Positions 34,184 to 42,603 of a stretch of DNA of 64,000 nt are shown one piece after another. The DNA is taken from assembly GCF_000422645.1 (NCBI RefSeq), contig NZ_AUGL01000001.1, positions 248,001 through 312,000 on the forward strand, given 5' to 3'. The notes beneath the pieces are model-generated. The model was not told the DNA's origin, searched no databases, and saw only the letters and a program-made list of their open reading frames with translations. The stretch is from Ferrimonas futtsuensis DSM 18154 (GTDB taxonomy: Bacteria > Pseudomonadota > Gammaproteobacteria > Enterobacterales > Shewanellaceae). Every line of letters starts with the position of its first letter. The first letter of the stretch is position 1. A program made the position numbers and the translations under genes.

Positions 34184-34990
34184 CTACGCCAGGGTATCCA
34201 GCCACTGACGAATGGCCGCCGCCACCGCCTCCGGCCGCTCCATGGGCAGCAGGTGACCACACTCCGGCAGTTCGATGCGGCTGGCGTCGGGACAGAGGCG
34301 GCCGATGCGCGCCCAACTGCCCGGGGTCACCGTATCGCTGTTGGCCCCACGGATGATCAGGGTCGGTACCTTAAGCCTGCCCAGCCTGGGCCATATCCAG
34401 GGCGCCGTCTGGTAGATGTGCGCTTCCCACTCCCGGCTGTACCTCAGCGCCACCCCCTGGTCATTGGGCTCGAACGCCGCATGGATGTAATCGGTGAGCG
34501 CCTCATCATTCATGCCGGAAAACACCCGCTTGCCCCGGTGAAACTGAAAGGCCCCAAGGTGATCATCGAACTGATGGGGGCGACGCAGGGTCTTGGCCAC
34601 CAGAGGCTGCTTTACCTTGAAGCGTTTGGGCATCAGCCGCATGGGCGCCACCCAGCGGGTTGGCAGGAACACAGGATCCAGCATCACCAGTCCCGCCACC
34701 TTGTGCGGGCAACGCATCGCCGCCAGGCAGCTGACCACCGCCCCCATGGAGTGGCCCGCCAGCAGTCTGGGCTCGGGCTGACCCTCCAACCAATCGGCCA
34801 GCTCCTCGGCCATGTGCCACCAGATGTCACTGGCCGCCTCATCCACCGGGCTGGTCAGGGGCTTGAGCAGGGGGGCTTCCACTGCCGCGTCCCAGGCCTG
34901 AAACAGCTGACGATAGGTTGCCGGGGGGAAGCCATTGGCATGGCTGAAGACCAGGGCGGGGCTACCCTGACCAAAGTGTTCAAACTTCAA
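34184..34990 (-). CDS. Alpha/beta-fold hydrolase
   Basis: 268 residues. The nucleophile elbow is GHSMGA with Ser81; the oxyanion HG-like motif is SHANGFPP near residue 16; the catalytic His is in PECGHLLPMERPE near the C-terminus, and an Asp lies in LIIRGANSDTVTP. No signal peptide is seen, so it is cytoplasmic. This is a generic esterase/lipase-type hydrolase; no substrate can be given. Confidence 0.83.
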   Translation of the reverse strand: MKFEHFGQGSPALVFSHANGFPPATYRQLFQAWDAAVEAPLLKPLTSPVDEAASDIWWHMAEELADWLEGQPEPRLLAGHSMGAVVSCLAAMRCPHKVAGLVMLDPVFLPTRWVAPMRLMPKRFKVKQPLVAKTLRRPHQFDDHLGAFQFHRGKRVFSGMNDEALTDYIHAAFEPNDQGVALRYSREWEAHIYQTAPWIWPRLGRLKVPTLIIRGANSDTVTPGSWARIGRLCPDASRIELPECGHLLPMERPEAVAAAIRQWLDTLA

Positions 34991-35118
34991 GAGATCTCTC
35001 CGTGAGATACCCAGTGTAATGGGCGGTCCTACCAGAGTATCAACATGCCTTGTTGGATACTATAGTGACTCAGATGGGGGTACACTGGCGTTTACCCCAC
35101 AAGGAGATGCAAGAGATT

Positions 35119-35424
35119 ATGGATAAACACACCCAGACCGAGATTGAAGCCGCCACCTTCCGCCGCCTGCTCAGCCACCTGGACAACCACAAGGAGGTGC
35201 AGAACATCGACCTGATGATCCTGGCGGATTTCTGCCGCAATTGCCTGGCCAAATGGTACATGGCGGAAGCCAAGGCGCGCGGTGAAGAGGTGGATTACGA
35301 TCAGGCCAGAGAAGTGGTCTATGGCGAGTCCTACGACAGCTGGAAGACCAAGTATCAGAAACCCGCCACTGCCGAGCAGATGGCCGCCTTTGAAGCCAGG
35401 CAGAAGGCCAAGGCTTCCCAATAA
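35119..35424 (+). CDS. DUF1244 family protein
   Basis: 101 residues from ATG 35119. The family core LADFCRNCLAKWY, with two cysteines, then EVVYGESYDSWKTKYQ, is clear. DUF1244 proteins are small, helical and of unknown function, widespread in proteobacteria. Start choice is uncertain: ATG 35107 and further upstream codons are in frame, but an AAGGAG at 35101–35106 is too close to 35107. The next gene begins 14 bases after the stop, so they may be cotranscribed. Confidence 0.78.
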   Translation: MDKHTQTEIEAATFRRLLSHLDNHKEVQNIDLMILADFCRNCLAKWYMAEAKARGEEVDYDQAREVVYGESYDSWKTKYQKPATAEQMAAFEARQKAKASQ

Positions 35425-35438
35425 CCATTGATCTCACT

Positions 35439-36404
35439 ATGCTACGCAGCCTTCTGTTTCTTTTGGGACTCGTTATGACTCAAGCCGCTGTGGCCATCCC
35501 CTCTCTCTGGCAACAGGCAGTTCAGGGGGAGTTTACCGGTGTCGATGGGGTAACCCTGAGGTATGCCCACCTGCCCAACCCGTTTGCTCGTGGCACGGTT
35601 GTGATCGCCAGCGGGCGCTCGGAAGGCTATTTGAAATACGATGGCTTGGCCGAAGACTTGCACAAAAGTGGTCTCGAGGTCTTTATCTGGGATCACCGCG
35701 GCCAGGGACTGTCCGATCGACTCAGCAGCAATCGCTTCCTCGGCCATGTTCAGCGCTTTGAACACTACGTGGAGGATATGCACACCTTTATGACTCAGGT
35801 GGTGCAGCCCAGCAACCCGAAGAAACTCTATCTGGTGGGTCACTCCATGGGCGGCGCCATCGGCACCCTCTATATCCTGGCGCATCCAGGGGTCTTTGAC
35901 GCCGCGGTGTTCTCTGCCCCCATGTACGGCATCCAGCTTCCCGGGCCCAGGTGGGTTCTGCAGCCGGTGTTGTCGATGCTGGCAAGCTGGAATCGTTGGC
36001 AGGGCAAGCCTGGCTACATCCCCGGAGGGACGGACTACCAGCCCATCCCCTTCGAAGAGAATGCCCTGACTCAGGATCCTGAGCGATACCAGGCATTCCA
36101 GGCGCTCTACCAGCAGGTCCCTCAGTTGCAGCTGGGCTCCCCCTCCAATCACTGGATGATGGAATCCTTCGACGCCATGGACAGGATCAAGCAGCAGGCG
36201 CACAAACTGAGCACGCCTACCCTGGTGATGCAGGCCGGCCAGGATGTCATCGTCGACAATCAGGCGATGGAGCAGGTGGTCGCCCTGGGCAAAAACATGC
36301 AGCTGATCGCCCTGAGTGACGCGCGACATGAGTTGTTGGTGGAGATCCCCAGCATCCGAGACCGGGTGTTGAGCGCCATCACCCAGTGGCTCGACAAGCA
36401 CTGA
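35439..36404 (+). CDS. Lysophospholipase-like alpha/beta hydrolase (PldB-like)
   Basis: 321 residues with an N-terminal signal or anchor (residues 1–20). The serine-hydrolase elbow is GHSMGG with Ser136. WDHRGQGLSDR is typical of monoglyceride lipase/lysophospholipase L2 (PldB), and the later VMQAGQDVIVDN and LSDARHELLVE supply the likely Asp and His. It is probably membrane-associated and acts on lysophospholipids, but the substrate is inferred from family. It is followed by a strong terminator. Confidence 0.85.
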   Translation: MLRSLLFLLGLVMTQAAVAIPSLWQQAVQGEFTGVDGVTLRYAHLPNPFARGTVVIASGRSEGYLKYDGLAEDLHKSGLEVFIWDHRGQGLSDRLSSNRFLGHVQRFEHYVEDMHTFMTQVVQPSNPKKLYLVGHSMGGAIGTLYILAHPGVFDAAVFSAPMYGIQLPGPRWVLQPVLSMLASWNRWQGKPGYIPGGTDYQPIPFEENALTQDPERYQAFQALYQQVPQLQLGSPSNHWMMESFDAMDRIKQQAHKLSTPTLVMQAGQDVIVDNQAMEQVVALGKNMQLIALSDARHELLVEIPSIRDRVLSAITQWLDKH

Positions 36405-36406
36405 TC

Positions 36407-36432
36407 AAAAAAGGCGCCGATGGCGCCTTTTT
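36407..36432. terminator. Bidirectional terminator
   Basis: AAAAAAGGCGCC-GAT-GGCGCCTTTTT forms an 11-bp A/T-flanked stem between the convergent hydrolase and aminotransferase genes. Confidence 0.9.
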
Positions 36433-36449
36433 GTTGCTCTCCCAGAGCC

Positions 36450-37568
36450 CTAGCTCAGCACCTCTTCCAGGGCGCCGAGGCACAGGGTGACGTTCTCCTC
36501 CCGGGCGGCGTAACCCATCAGGCCGATGCGCCACGCCTTGCCCGCCAGATCCCCCAGGCCGGCGCCGATCTCCAGGTTGAAGCGGTTGAGCAGCTGGCTG
36601 CGCACCTCGGCATCGTTCACCCCTTGCGGGATGTAGACGGCATTCAGCTGCGGCAGGCGATGGGCCTCCTCCACCACAAAGCTCAGGCCCAGCTTCTCCA
36701 GACCGGCCTTCAGTTTCTGGTGCATGCTGGCGTGGCGGGCCCAGGCGTTCTCCAACCCCTCTTCGTGCAGCAGGCGCAGGGACTCATGCAGGGCATAGAG
36801 GCTGTTCACCGGGGCGGTGTGGTGGTAGCTGCGCTTGCCGGTGCCGCTCCAATACCCCATCACCAGGGTCTGGTCCAGGAACCAGCTGGGCACCGGAGTC
36901 TTGCGGGCCTCCAGCTTGGCCACCGCCCTGGGCGAGAAGGAGACCGGTGAGATGCCGGGGACACAGGAGAGGCACTTCTGGCTGCCTGAGTAGATGGCGT
37001 CGATGCCCCACTCGTCCACGCGCAGCTCCACCCCTCCCAGGGAGGTCACCGCATCGACGATGGAGAGGCAATCGTGCGCCTGGGCCAGGGCACACAGCGC
37101 CTTGGCGTCGGAGAGGGCGCCGGTGGAGGTCTCGGCATGGACGAAGGCGAGGAACCTGGCGTCGGGGTGGGCCTTGAGGGCCGCCTCCACCTTGTCGAGG
37201 CTCACCGGGGTGCCCCAGGCATCGTCCACCACCACCGCTTCGCCGCCCAGGCGCTCAACGTTCTGACGCATCCGCTCACCAAACACCCCGTTGCGGCAGA
37301 CGATCACCTTCTCACCGGGCTCCATCAGGTTGACGAAGCAGGTCTCCATACCGGCACTGCCTGGCGCCGACACGGCGATGGTGAAGGGATTCTCGGTCTG
37401 GAAGGCGTACTGCAGCAGCGCCTTGACCTCGTCCATCATGGCGATGAAGCTGGGATCCAGGTGGCCCACGGTGGGCTTACCCAGGGCCTGCAGCACCTGA
37501 GGATGAACATCGGAGGGGCCGGGGCCCATCAGGGTCCGGGATGGCGGGTTGAACGGCTTGAACGACAT
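36450..37568 (-). CDS. Class V aminotransferase (alanine-/serine-glyoxylate type)
   Basis: 372 residues from ATG 37568, preceded by AGGAAGG; longer upstream readings lack family sequence. The PLP lysine is K198 in YSGSQKCLS; the phosphate-binding SAPGSAGMET and the VDAVTSLGG Asp motif are present. This matches the AGXT/serine–glyoxylate/pyruvate aminotransferase group of small dimers. The exact amino donor is not decided by sequence. It is a single minus-strand gene. Confidence 0.87.
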   Translation of the reverse strand: MSFKPFNPPSRTLMGPGPSDVHPQVLQALGKPTVGHLDPSFIAMMDEVKALLQYAFQTENPFTIAVSAPGSAGMETCFVNLMEPGEKVIVCRNGVFGERMRQNVERLGGEAVVVDDAWGTPVSLDKVEAALKAHPDARFLAFVHAETSTGALSDAKALCALAQAHDCLSIVDAVTSLGGVELRVDEWGIDAIYSGSQKCLSCVPGISPVSFSPRAVAKLEARKTPVPSWFLDQTLVMGYWSGTGKRSYHHTAPVNSLYALHESLRLLHEEGLENAWARHASMHQKLKAGLEKLGLSFVVEEAHRLPQLNAVYIPQGVNDAEVRSQLLNRFNLEIGAGLGDLAGKAWRIGLMGYAAREENVTLCLGALEEVLS

Positions 37569-37680
37569 GGCGACCTTCCTGCAAATTGGCCTGAGTAACA
37601 TAGAATATCCCAAGTTAGCACGGTTTAACTCGGCCTGGGTATAGGACGAAAGTAATTGACCGTTTTAAACGCTTATCCAT

Positions 37681-37704
37681 AAAAAAGGCTGCCCGGAGGC
37701 AGCC
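37681..37704 (-). terminator. Terminator of the receptor remnant (minus strand)
   Basis: Stem GGCTGCC/GGCAGCC with a 4-base loop (37687–37704) is followed on the minus strand by six T. It still marks the end of the decayed receptor gene. Confidence 0.8.
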
Positions 37705-37727
37705 CATTGCGTCGGGAGGGGGGGCGA

Positions 37728-38029
37728 TTAGAAACTGTCGGTGGCGTTGATCCCCACTTGGGTACCGGGCTGGGTAAACCTGTCCATATTGGTTCAGCCA
37801 TCCTCGATGCCGGACACGTCGTCCCAGCGGACATACCTGTTGTCCAACAGGTTGAACACCCCTCCACGAATCACCAATGCTTCACCAACTCGGCGATGTC
37901 GTTCATCTGGCGATCGTCGATCTGCTGGGAATCCACCACCACCCTGGCCGCCGGCACCTCCTCGGCCAGGGCATGGGGAGCCGCGAGGGTGACCAGGATG
38001 GCCACTGCTGTGGGTGACGGCGTGAACAT
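37728..38029 (-). pseudogene. Remnant of a TonB-dependent haem/haemoglobin-type receptor
   Basis: On the minus strand, ATG at 38029 opens a signal peptide and the start of a plug domain: …ALAEEVPAARVVVDS, then DDRQMNDIAELVKHW and a stop. In another frame the sequence then runs at once into a C-terminal barrel end: IRGGVFNLLDNRYVRWDDVS, an internal TGA, then MDRFTQPGTQVGINATDSF and TAA at 37728. The middle (about 600 residues in intact receptors) is missing, so this is an internal deletion with a frame change and a nonsense codon. DIAELVK and the final MDRFTQPG resemble haem/haemoglobin receptors. The flanks of the 632-base gap hold the terminator at 37681 and AT-rich DNA at 38030–38130. Confidence 0.8.
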
Positions 38030-38131
38030 GCTATCCGGTCCCAATAATTGAGCTCACCCATTTATTTGAGTGCGGATGATGATAGTTTGGATTTGACCAG
38101 GTCTTCTGCAAATTTATTTGGCGCCCTTTAC

Positions 38132-38156
38132 AAAACGGCCACCCCGAAGGGTGGCC
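38132..38156 (-). terminator. Terminator of the RND operon (minus strand)
   Basis: Stem GGCCACCC/GGGTGGCC with a CGAA loop (38137–38156) is followed on the minus strand by GTTTTG, 45 bases after the pump gene stop. Confidence 0.75.
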
Positions 38157-38200
38157 TGGACTCGTCAAAGTCAGGTTCGTTTCTTTCTGGACACCAGGAC

Positions 38201-41200
38201 CTAAGCGCGGGTCTCCTGGAGCATTGCCTGCTCCTCCTCCACGCTGATGGTCTTGGCCAACAGGGTGTACATCACCGGCACCACAAACAGGGTGAACAGG
38301 GTGCCCACCGACAGCCCCACGGTGATCACCAGACCGATGTTGTATCGGGAGACTGCACCGGCACCGGAGGCCAGCACCAGAGGCATCACCCCGAGCACCA
38401 TGGCCGCAGTGGTCATCAGGATGGGGCGAAGACGCAGGGCCGCCGCCTCAATCACCGCTTCCGCCTTGTCCTTACCAGTGCGCTGCAGTTGGTTGGCAAA
38501 CTCCACGATCAGGATGCCGTGCTTGGAGATCAGTCCCACCAGGGTGATCAGGCCCACCTGGGTGTAGATGTTCAGGGTGGCCGCGCCCAGGAACAGGGGA
38601 ATCATCGCCCCGAAAATGGACAGGGGGACGGTCACCAGCACCACCACGGGATCCCGCCAGCTTTCAAACTGGGCCGCCAGCACCAGGAAGATCACCACCA
38701 GGGCCAGGGCAAAGGTAACGTACAGGGCGCCACCCTCGGTCTCAAACTGCCGGCTCTGGCCACCGAAGTCGTAGGCGTACCCTTTGGGCGCAATCTCCTG
38801 CAGCTTGGCCTTGAGGAAGGTGTGAGCATCGGCAATGGTGGCGGCACCGGGCATGGGCATCGCCTCCAGGGTGGCCGAGTTCAGCTGCTGGAACTGGGTC
38901 AGGGCGTTGGGGATCACCTCCTCTTTCACCGTCACCACGGTGGAGAGGGGAATGGAGGCGCCGGTGTCACTGCTGACATAGAGGTCGGCGATGCGATCCG
39001 CGGTGGAGCGGAACGGCGCATCCGCCTGAGGAATCACCTCATAGCTGCGTCCCTGGATGTCGAAGTAGTTGGTGCGGAAGTCCCCCAGTTGGGTGGAGAG
39101 CACGCTGCCGATGGTCTGCATGGAGATCCCCAGCTGACCCGCCTTCTCCCGGTCGATCTCGATGTGAACCTGGGGCTTGTTCATCTTCAGGGTGCTGTTC
39201 ACCACCATAAACAGGCCGCTCTGCAGCGCTTCGCGCTTGAGTTTGGTCATCACCTCGTTGAGGGTGGCGTGATCCGCGGTGGTGGTCACCACGAAGTTCA
39301 CCGGCAAACCGGAGGCCACCCCGGGCAGGGCGGGCGGGTTCACACTGAAGATCTCCAGGCCGGCGATCCCTTTGGCATCGCGCTGCACCTGGGGCTGAAT
39401 CTCCATCTGGCTGCGCTCCCGCTGGCTCCAGGGCTTAAGACCCAGTACCGAGAAGAAGCCACTCTCACTGGGATAACCGGCAAACACCAGGGCCATGTTG
39501 TACTCGGGGTACTGGGAGGCCATGTTGATGAACTCGTGGCCATAGGCCACGGCGTAATTGACGTTGGCGTTGTCCGGGCCGCTGGCGATGTTGAACAGGT
39601 AACCCTGATCCTCGTCCGGGGCCAGCTCAGACTGGGTCATCATGAACATGGCGCCGATGGCGGCAAACAGCAGTATGGCCGCGGTCACCATGGCCGCCTT
39701 GTAGTAGCCCACTACCTGCTCCAGAATGCGCTGATAGCCATCCTTCACCCGGTCAAACAAGCGATCCAGGAACTGGGGGAAAGGCTTGTGCAGATCTTCC
39801 TTGTTCAACAGCTTGCTGGCCATCATCGGCGACAGAGTCAGGGCGATGAAGCCGGAGATCAGCACCGCGCCGGCCAGGGTAAAGGCAAACTCGGTAAACA
39901 GGGAGCCGGTCAGGCCGCCCATAAAGCCGATGGGCGCGTACACCGCCGCCAGGGTGATGGTCATGGCGATCACCGGCATGGCGATCTCACGGGCGCCGAC
40001 GACGGCGGCCCGTACCGGGGAGAGCCCCTCCTCAATGTGACGGTGAACGTTCTCCACGACTACGATGGCGTCATCCACCACCAGGGAGATGGCCATGACC
40101 AGCGCTAGCAAAGTCAGCAGATTAATGGAGAAGTCCAGACCCAGCATCACCAGACCCACACCCACCAGGGAGAGGGGTACGGTGACGATGGGGATCATCA
40201 CACTGCGGAGGGAGCCCAGGAACAGGAACACCACGATCACCACGATCACCACGGCTTCGCCCAGGGTACTGAGTACCTCGTCGATGGACTCCTGGATGAA
40301 CTCGGTGGAGTCGTGGTTCATCACCTGATTCAGGCCATCAGGCAGGTTACGCTCGATCTCCGGCAGCACCTCATACACGCCCTTGGCCACATCCAGGGGG
40401 TTGGCTTCCGGGGTGGTGGTGATGCCCACGAAGATGGCGGGCGTGCCCTTAAACAGGCCCTGCACCTTCTCAGACTTGGCTGCCAGCTCGATACGAGCCA
40501 CGTCGCGCAGCCGCACCACGGTGTTGCCGTCGCTCTTGACGCTGATGTTGCCGAAGGAGGCCTCATCCTGCAAAGAGGTAGACGCCCGCACCGAGGTCAC
40601 GGTGTAGCTGTCTCGTACCTCACCGGCGGCAGACTGGAAGTTGTTCTGGGTCAGCACCTGATTGATCTGATCGGCGGTCACCCCATTGGCCTGCATCCGC
40701 ACCGGATCCAGCCAGATGCGCATGGAGAACTCCTTCTCACCATAGAGCTGGGCTTCCGCCACCCCCTCGACCTCGGTGAACTTGGGCTGCACCACCCGTT
40801 TCAGGTAGTCGGTGATCTCCACCCCACTCATGGTGTCACTGAAGTAGGCCAGGTACATGATGGCTCCGCCACCGGCCACACTCTTGGCGATCACCGGATC
40901 GTCGATGCTCTGGGGCAAACGACCCTGAACCTCATTGAGCTTGGTCAGCATCTCCGCCATGGCGGTGTTGGCGTCATAGCCCAGGTTGAGGAACACCGAG
41001 ATGGTGGACACGCCGGCCTTGGAGCTGGCGGTCACATAGTCGATCCCCTCGGCTGAGGAGATCGCCTCCTGGATGGGCTGGGTCACGAACCCCTGCACCA
41101 GCTCGGCGTTGGCGCCGGGGTAAACAGTGGTGACGTCGATCTGGCCAATCTCCATGTCCGGATACTGGCGCACCTGCATGTCCATCAGGGCCCGGGCACC

Positions 41201-41272
41201 AAACACCAGCAGCAGCAGGTTGAGAACAATGGCCAGGACCGGACGGCGAATAAAGATATCGGTAAACTTCAT
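38201..41272 (-). CDS. RND multidrug efflux pump inner-membrane subunit (HAE1 family)
   Basis: 1023 residues with the AcrB-type layout: an N-terminal helix (FIRRPVLAIVLNLLLLVFG), two large periplasmic loops and eleven further helices in two repeats. The proton-relay aspartates are in ISLVVDDAIVVVENVH in the fourth helix. It is a proton-driven trimeric transporter that needs the adaptor encoded just upstream (9-base gap) and an outer-membrane channel not encoded here. It resembles the VexF/MexK-type subgroup more than AcrB itself; the substrate range is unknown. Confidence 0.92.
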   Translation of the reverse strand: MKFTDIFIRRPVLAIVLNLLLLVFGARALMDMQVRQYPDMEIGQIDVTTVYPGANAELVQGFVTQPIQEAISSAEGIDYVTASSKAGVSTISVFLNLGYDANTAMAEMLTKLNEVQGRLPQSIDDPVIAKSVAGGGAIMYLAYFSDTMSGVEITDYLKRVVQPKFTEVEGVAEAQLYGEKEFSMRIWLDPVRMQANGVTADQINQVLTQNNFQSAAGEVRDSYTVTSVRASTSLQDEASFGNISVKSDGNTVVRLRDVARIELAAKSEKVQGLFKGTPAIFVGITTTPEANPLDVAKGVYEVLPEIERNLPDGLNQVMNHDSTEFIQESIDEVLSTLGEAVVIVVIVVFLFLGSLRSVMIPIVTVPLSLVGVGLVMLGLDFSINLLTLLALVMAISLVVDDAIVVVENVHRHIEEGLSPVRAAVVGAREIAMPVIAMTITLAAVYAPIGFMGGLTGSLFTEFAFTLAGAVLISGFIALTLSPMMASKLLNKEDLHKPFPQFLDRLFDRVKDGYQRILEQVVGYYKAAMVTAAILLFAAIGAMFMMTQSELAPDEDQGYLFNIASGPDNANVNYAVAYGHEFINMASQYPEYNMALVFAGYPSESGFFSVLGLKPWSQRERSQMEIQPQVQRDAKGIAGLEIFSVNPPALPGVASGLPVNFVVTTTADHATLNEVMTKLKREALQSGLFMVVNSTLKMNKPQVHIEIDREKAGQLGISMQTIGSVLSTQLGDFRTNYFDIQGRSYEVIPQADAPFRSTADRIADLYVSSDTGASIPLSTVVTVKEEVIPNALTQFQQLNSATLEAMPMPGAATIADAHTFLKAKLQEIAPKGYAYDFGGQSRQFETEGGALYVTFALALVVIFLVLAAQFESWRDPVVVLVTVPLSIFGAMIPLFLGAATLNIYTQVGLITLVGLISKHGILIVEFANQLQRTGKDKAEAVIEAAALRLRPILMTTAAMVLGVMPLVLASGAGAVSRYNIGLVITVGLSVGTLFTLFVVPVMYTLLAKTISVEEEQAMLQETRA

Positions 41273-41281
41273 GGGTACCCC

Positions 41282-42364
41282 TTAGAGTTCCACGGCGTTG
41301 GAGATGGTCACCGGGGTGCCGTTCTCCAGCTTGGAGGTACCTGCATTGACCACCTGCATCCCGGGCTCCAGGCCACTGAGGATGGAGACCAGATCGCCCC
41401 GCTGTTCGCCTACCTGAACGTAGATGCGACGCGCCACCTGTTGGCCCTTGTCGTCTTTCTCCACCACGAACACCGCATCGCCGAAGGGACTGTAGGCCAC
41501 GGCGGTGCTGGGGACCACAATGGGGGTCAGGGTGTCGCGCATCAGCAACCGGATGTCGGCGTACATGCCCGGGTGCAGCTCACCGGTCTGGTTGGGCACC
41601 TTGGCACGGATGGCGATGTTACGGGTCTTCTCGTCCACCTTGGCTTCCACGGCGATCACCTGGCCACGGAACTCCTTCTCGGGGGCGGCACTGACGTGGA
41701 ACACCACCTCCTGGCCGGTGTAGAGGCTGGGCAGGTACTGCTCGGGCACGGAGAAGTCGGCGTAGAGAGAGCGGATATCCTGCAGGGTCACCAGGGCGTC
41801 GCCATTTTTGATGTACTCACCCATGGAAAACTTGCGAATACCCAGTACCCCGGTAAAGGGGGCACGAATGTTTTTCTTGGCGATGGTGGCCCGGGTCTGC
41901 TCCACATTGGCGTTGGCCACCTTGAGGTCGGCGCTGGACTGATCGAAGTCGGTTTCGGAGATGTTGTTCTTACGGAACAGGCCTTCGTTACGCTTGAACT
42001 TGATCGCCGCCAGTTCTGCCTGGGCCTGATAGCTCAGCAGGTTAGCCTGCTCCACATCGTCGTTGAGGGTGATCAGCAGCTGACCCGCTTCCACCTGCTG
42101 GCCACTCTTGAACAGGATACCGTCGACGGTACCGGAGACCTCAGCCGCCAGTTCGATCCCCTCGATGGCGTTCAGGGTGCCCACGCTGGCCACCTGGGGG
42201 CGCCAGCTTTCGGTCCTGGCTTCCACCACGGAGATGGTCTCGGGGGGCGGGGCATAGGCCGCAAACTTGGCCATGCCCTCTTGAATCTGTTTGAACTTGA
42301 TGCCGCCGATGATCGCCAGAATCACCAGCAGACCACCCACAACCAAGGCAAAACGCTTGAACAT
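41282..42364 (-). CDS. RND efflux periplasmic adaptor (membrane fusion protein)
   Basis: 360 residues with an N-terminal membrane anchor (FALVVGGLLVILAIIGGI) and no lipobox. The biotinyl-lipoyl half-motifs ELAAEVSGTVDGILFKSGQQVEAGQLL and IRAPFTGVLGIRKFSMGEYIKNGDALV flank a short coiled hairpin, followed by beta-barrel and membrane-proximal domains. It is the first gene of a two-gene operon with the pump. A TetR-type operator about 100 bases upstream suggests regulated expression. Confidence 0.92.
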   Translation of the reverse strand: MFKRFALVVGGLLVILAIIGGIKFKQIQEGMAKFAAYAPPPETISVVEARTESWRPQVASVGTLNAIEGIELAAEVSGTVDGILFKSGQQVEAGQLLITLNDDVEQANLLSYQAQAELAAIKFKRNEGLFRKNNISETDFDQSSADLKVANANVEQTRATIAKKNIRAPFTGVLGIRKFSMGEYIKNGDALVTLQDIRSLYADFSVPEQYLPSLYTGQEVVFHVSAAPEKEFRGQVIAVEAKVDEKTRNIAIRAKVPNQTGELHPGMYADIRLLMRDTLTPIVVPSTAVAYSPFGDAVFVVEKDDKGQQVARRIYVQVGEQRGDLVSILSGLEPGMQVVNAGTSKLENGTPVTISNAVEL

Positions 42365-42465
42365 TACCGAACTCCTTGTGACCGGTAACTCAATCCGGCC
42401 CGAGATACTGAGAGGGATTCAGGGATCGGATCCCACTGCCCCAAATTTGACTGAGCGCAGTTTAC

Positions 42466-42487
42466 AGACATGCACGTATGTATGTCT
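42466..42487. promoter_or_regulatory. TetR/AcrR-like operator of the efflux operon
   Basis: AGACAT-N10-ATGTCT, with the inner sequence GCACGTATGT, forms a 22-bp inverted repeat that resembles AcrR-type operators (TACATACAT…ATGTATGTA). It lies 102–123 bases upstream of the adaptor start. No tetR gene is nearby in the window. Confidence 0.5.
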
Positions 42488-42534
42488 AATGGGCCAATGT
42501 AACTAAGTGTAATAAAGGTGATCTGGATCACACC

Positions 42535-42568
42535 AAAAAACAATCAGGCCCCATGAGTATGGGGCCTG
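42535..42568 (-). terminator. Terminator of the ilv operon (minus strand)
   Basis: A perfect 10-bp stem CAGGCCCCAT/ATGGGGCCTG (42545–42568) is followed on the minus strand by ATTG and then six T, 35 bases after the ilvA stop. Confidence 0.9.
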
Positions 42569-42603
42569 TTGATCAACAAAGTATGGACAATCGGTTTGGC
42601 GGG

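Noticed and set aside
38048-40108. 686-codon plus-strand open frame
   Set aside because: Antisense to the RND pump gene; its His/Gly/Gln-rich sequence is typical of a high-GC shadow frame.
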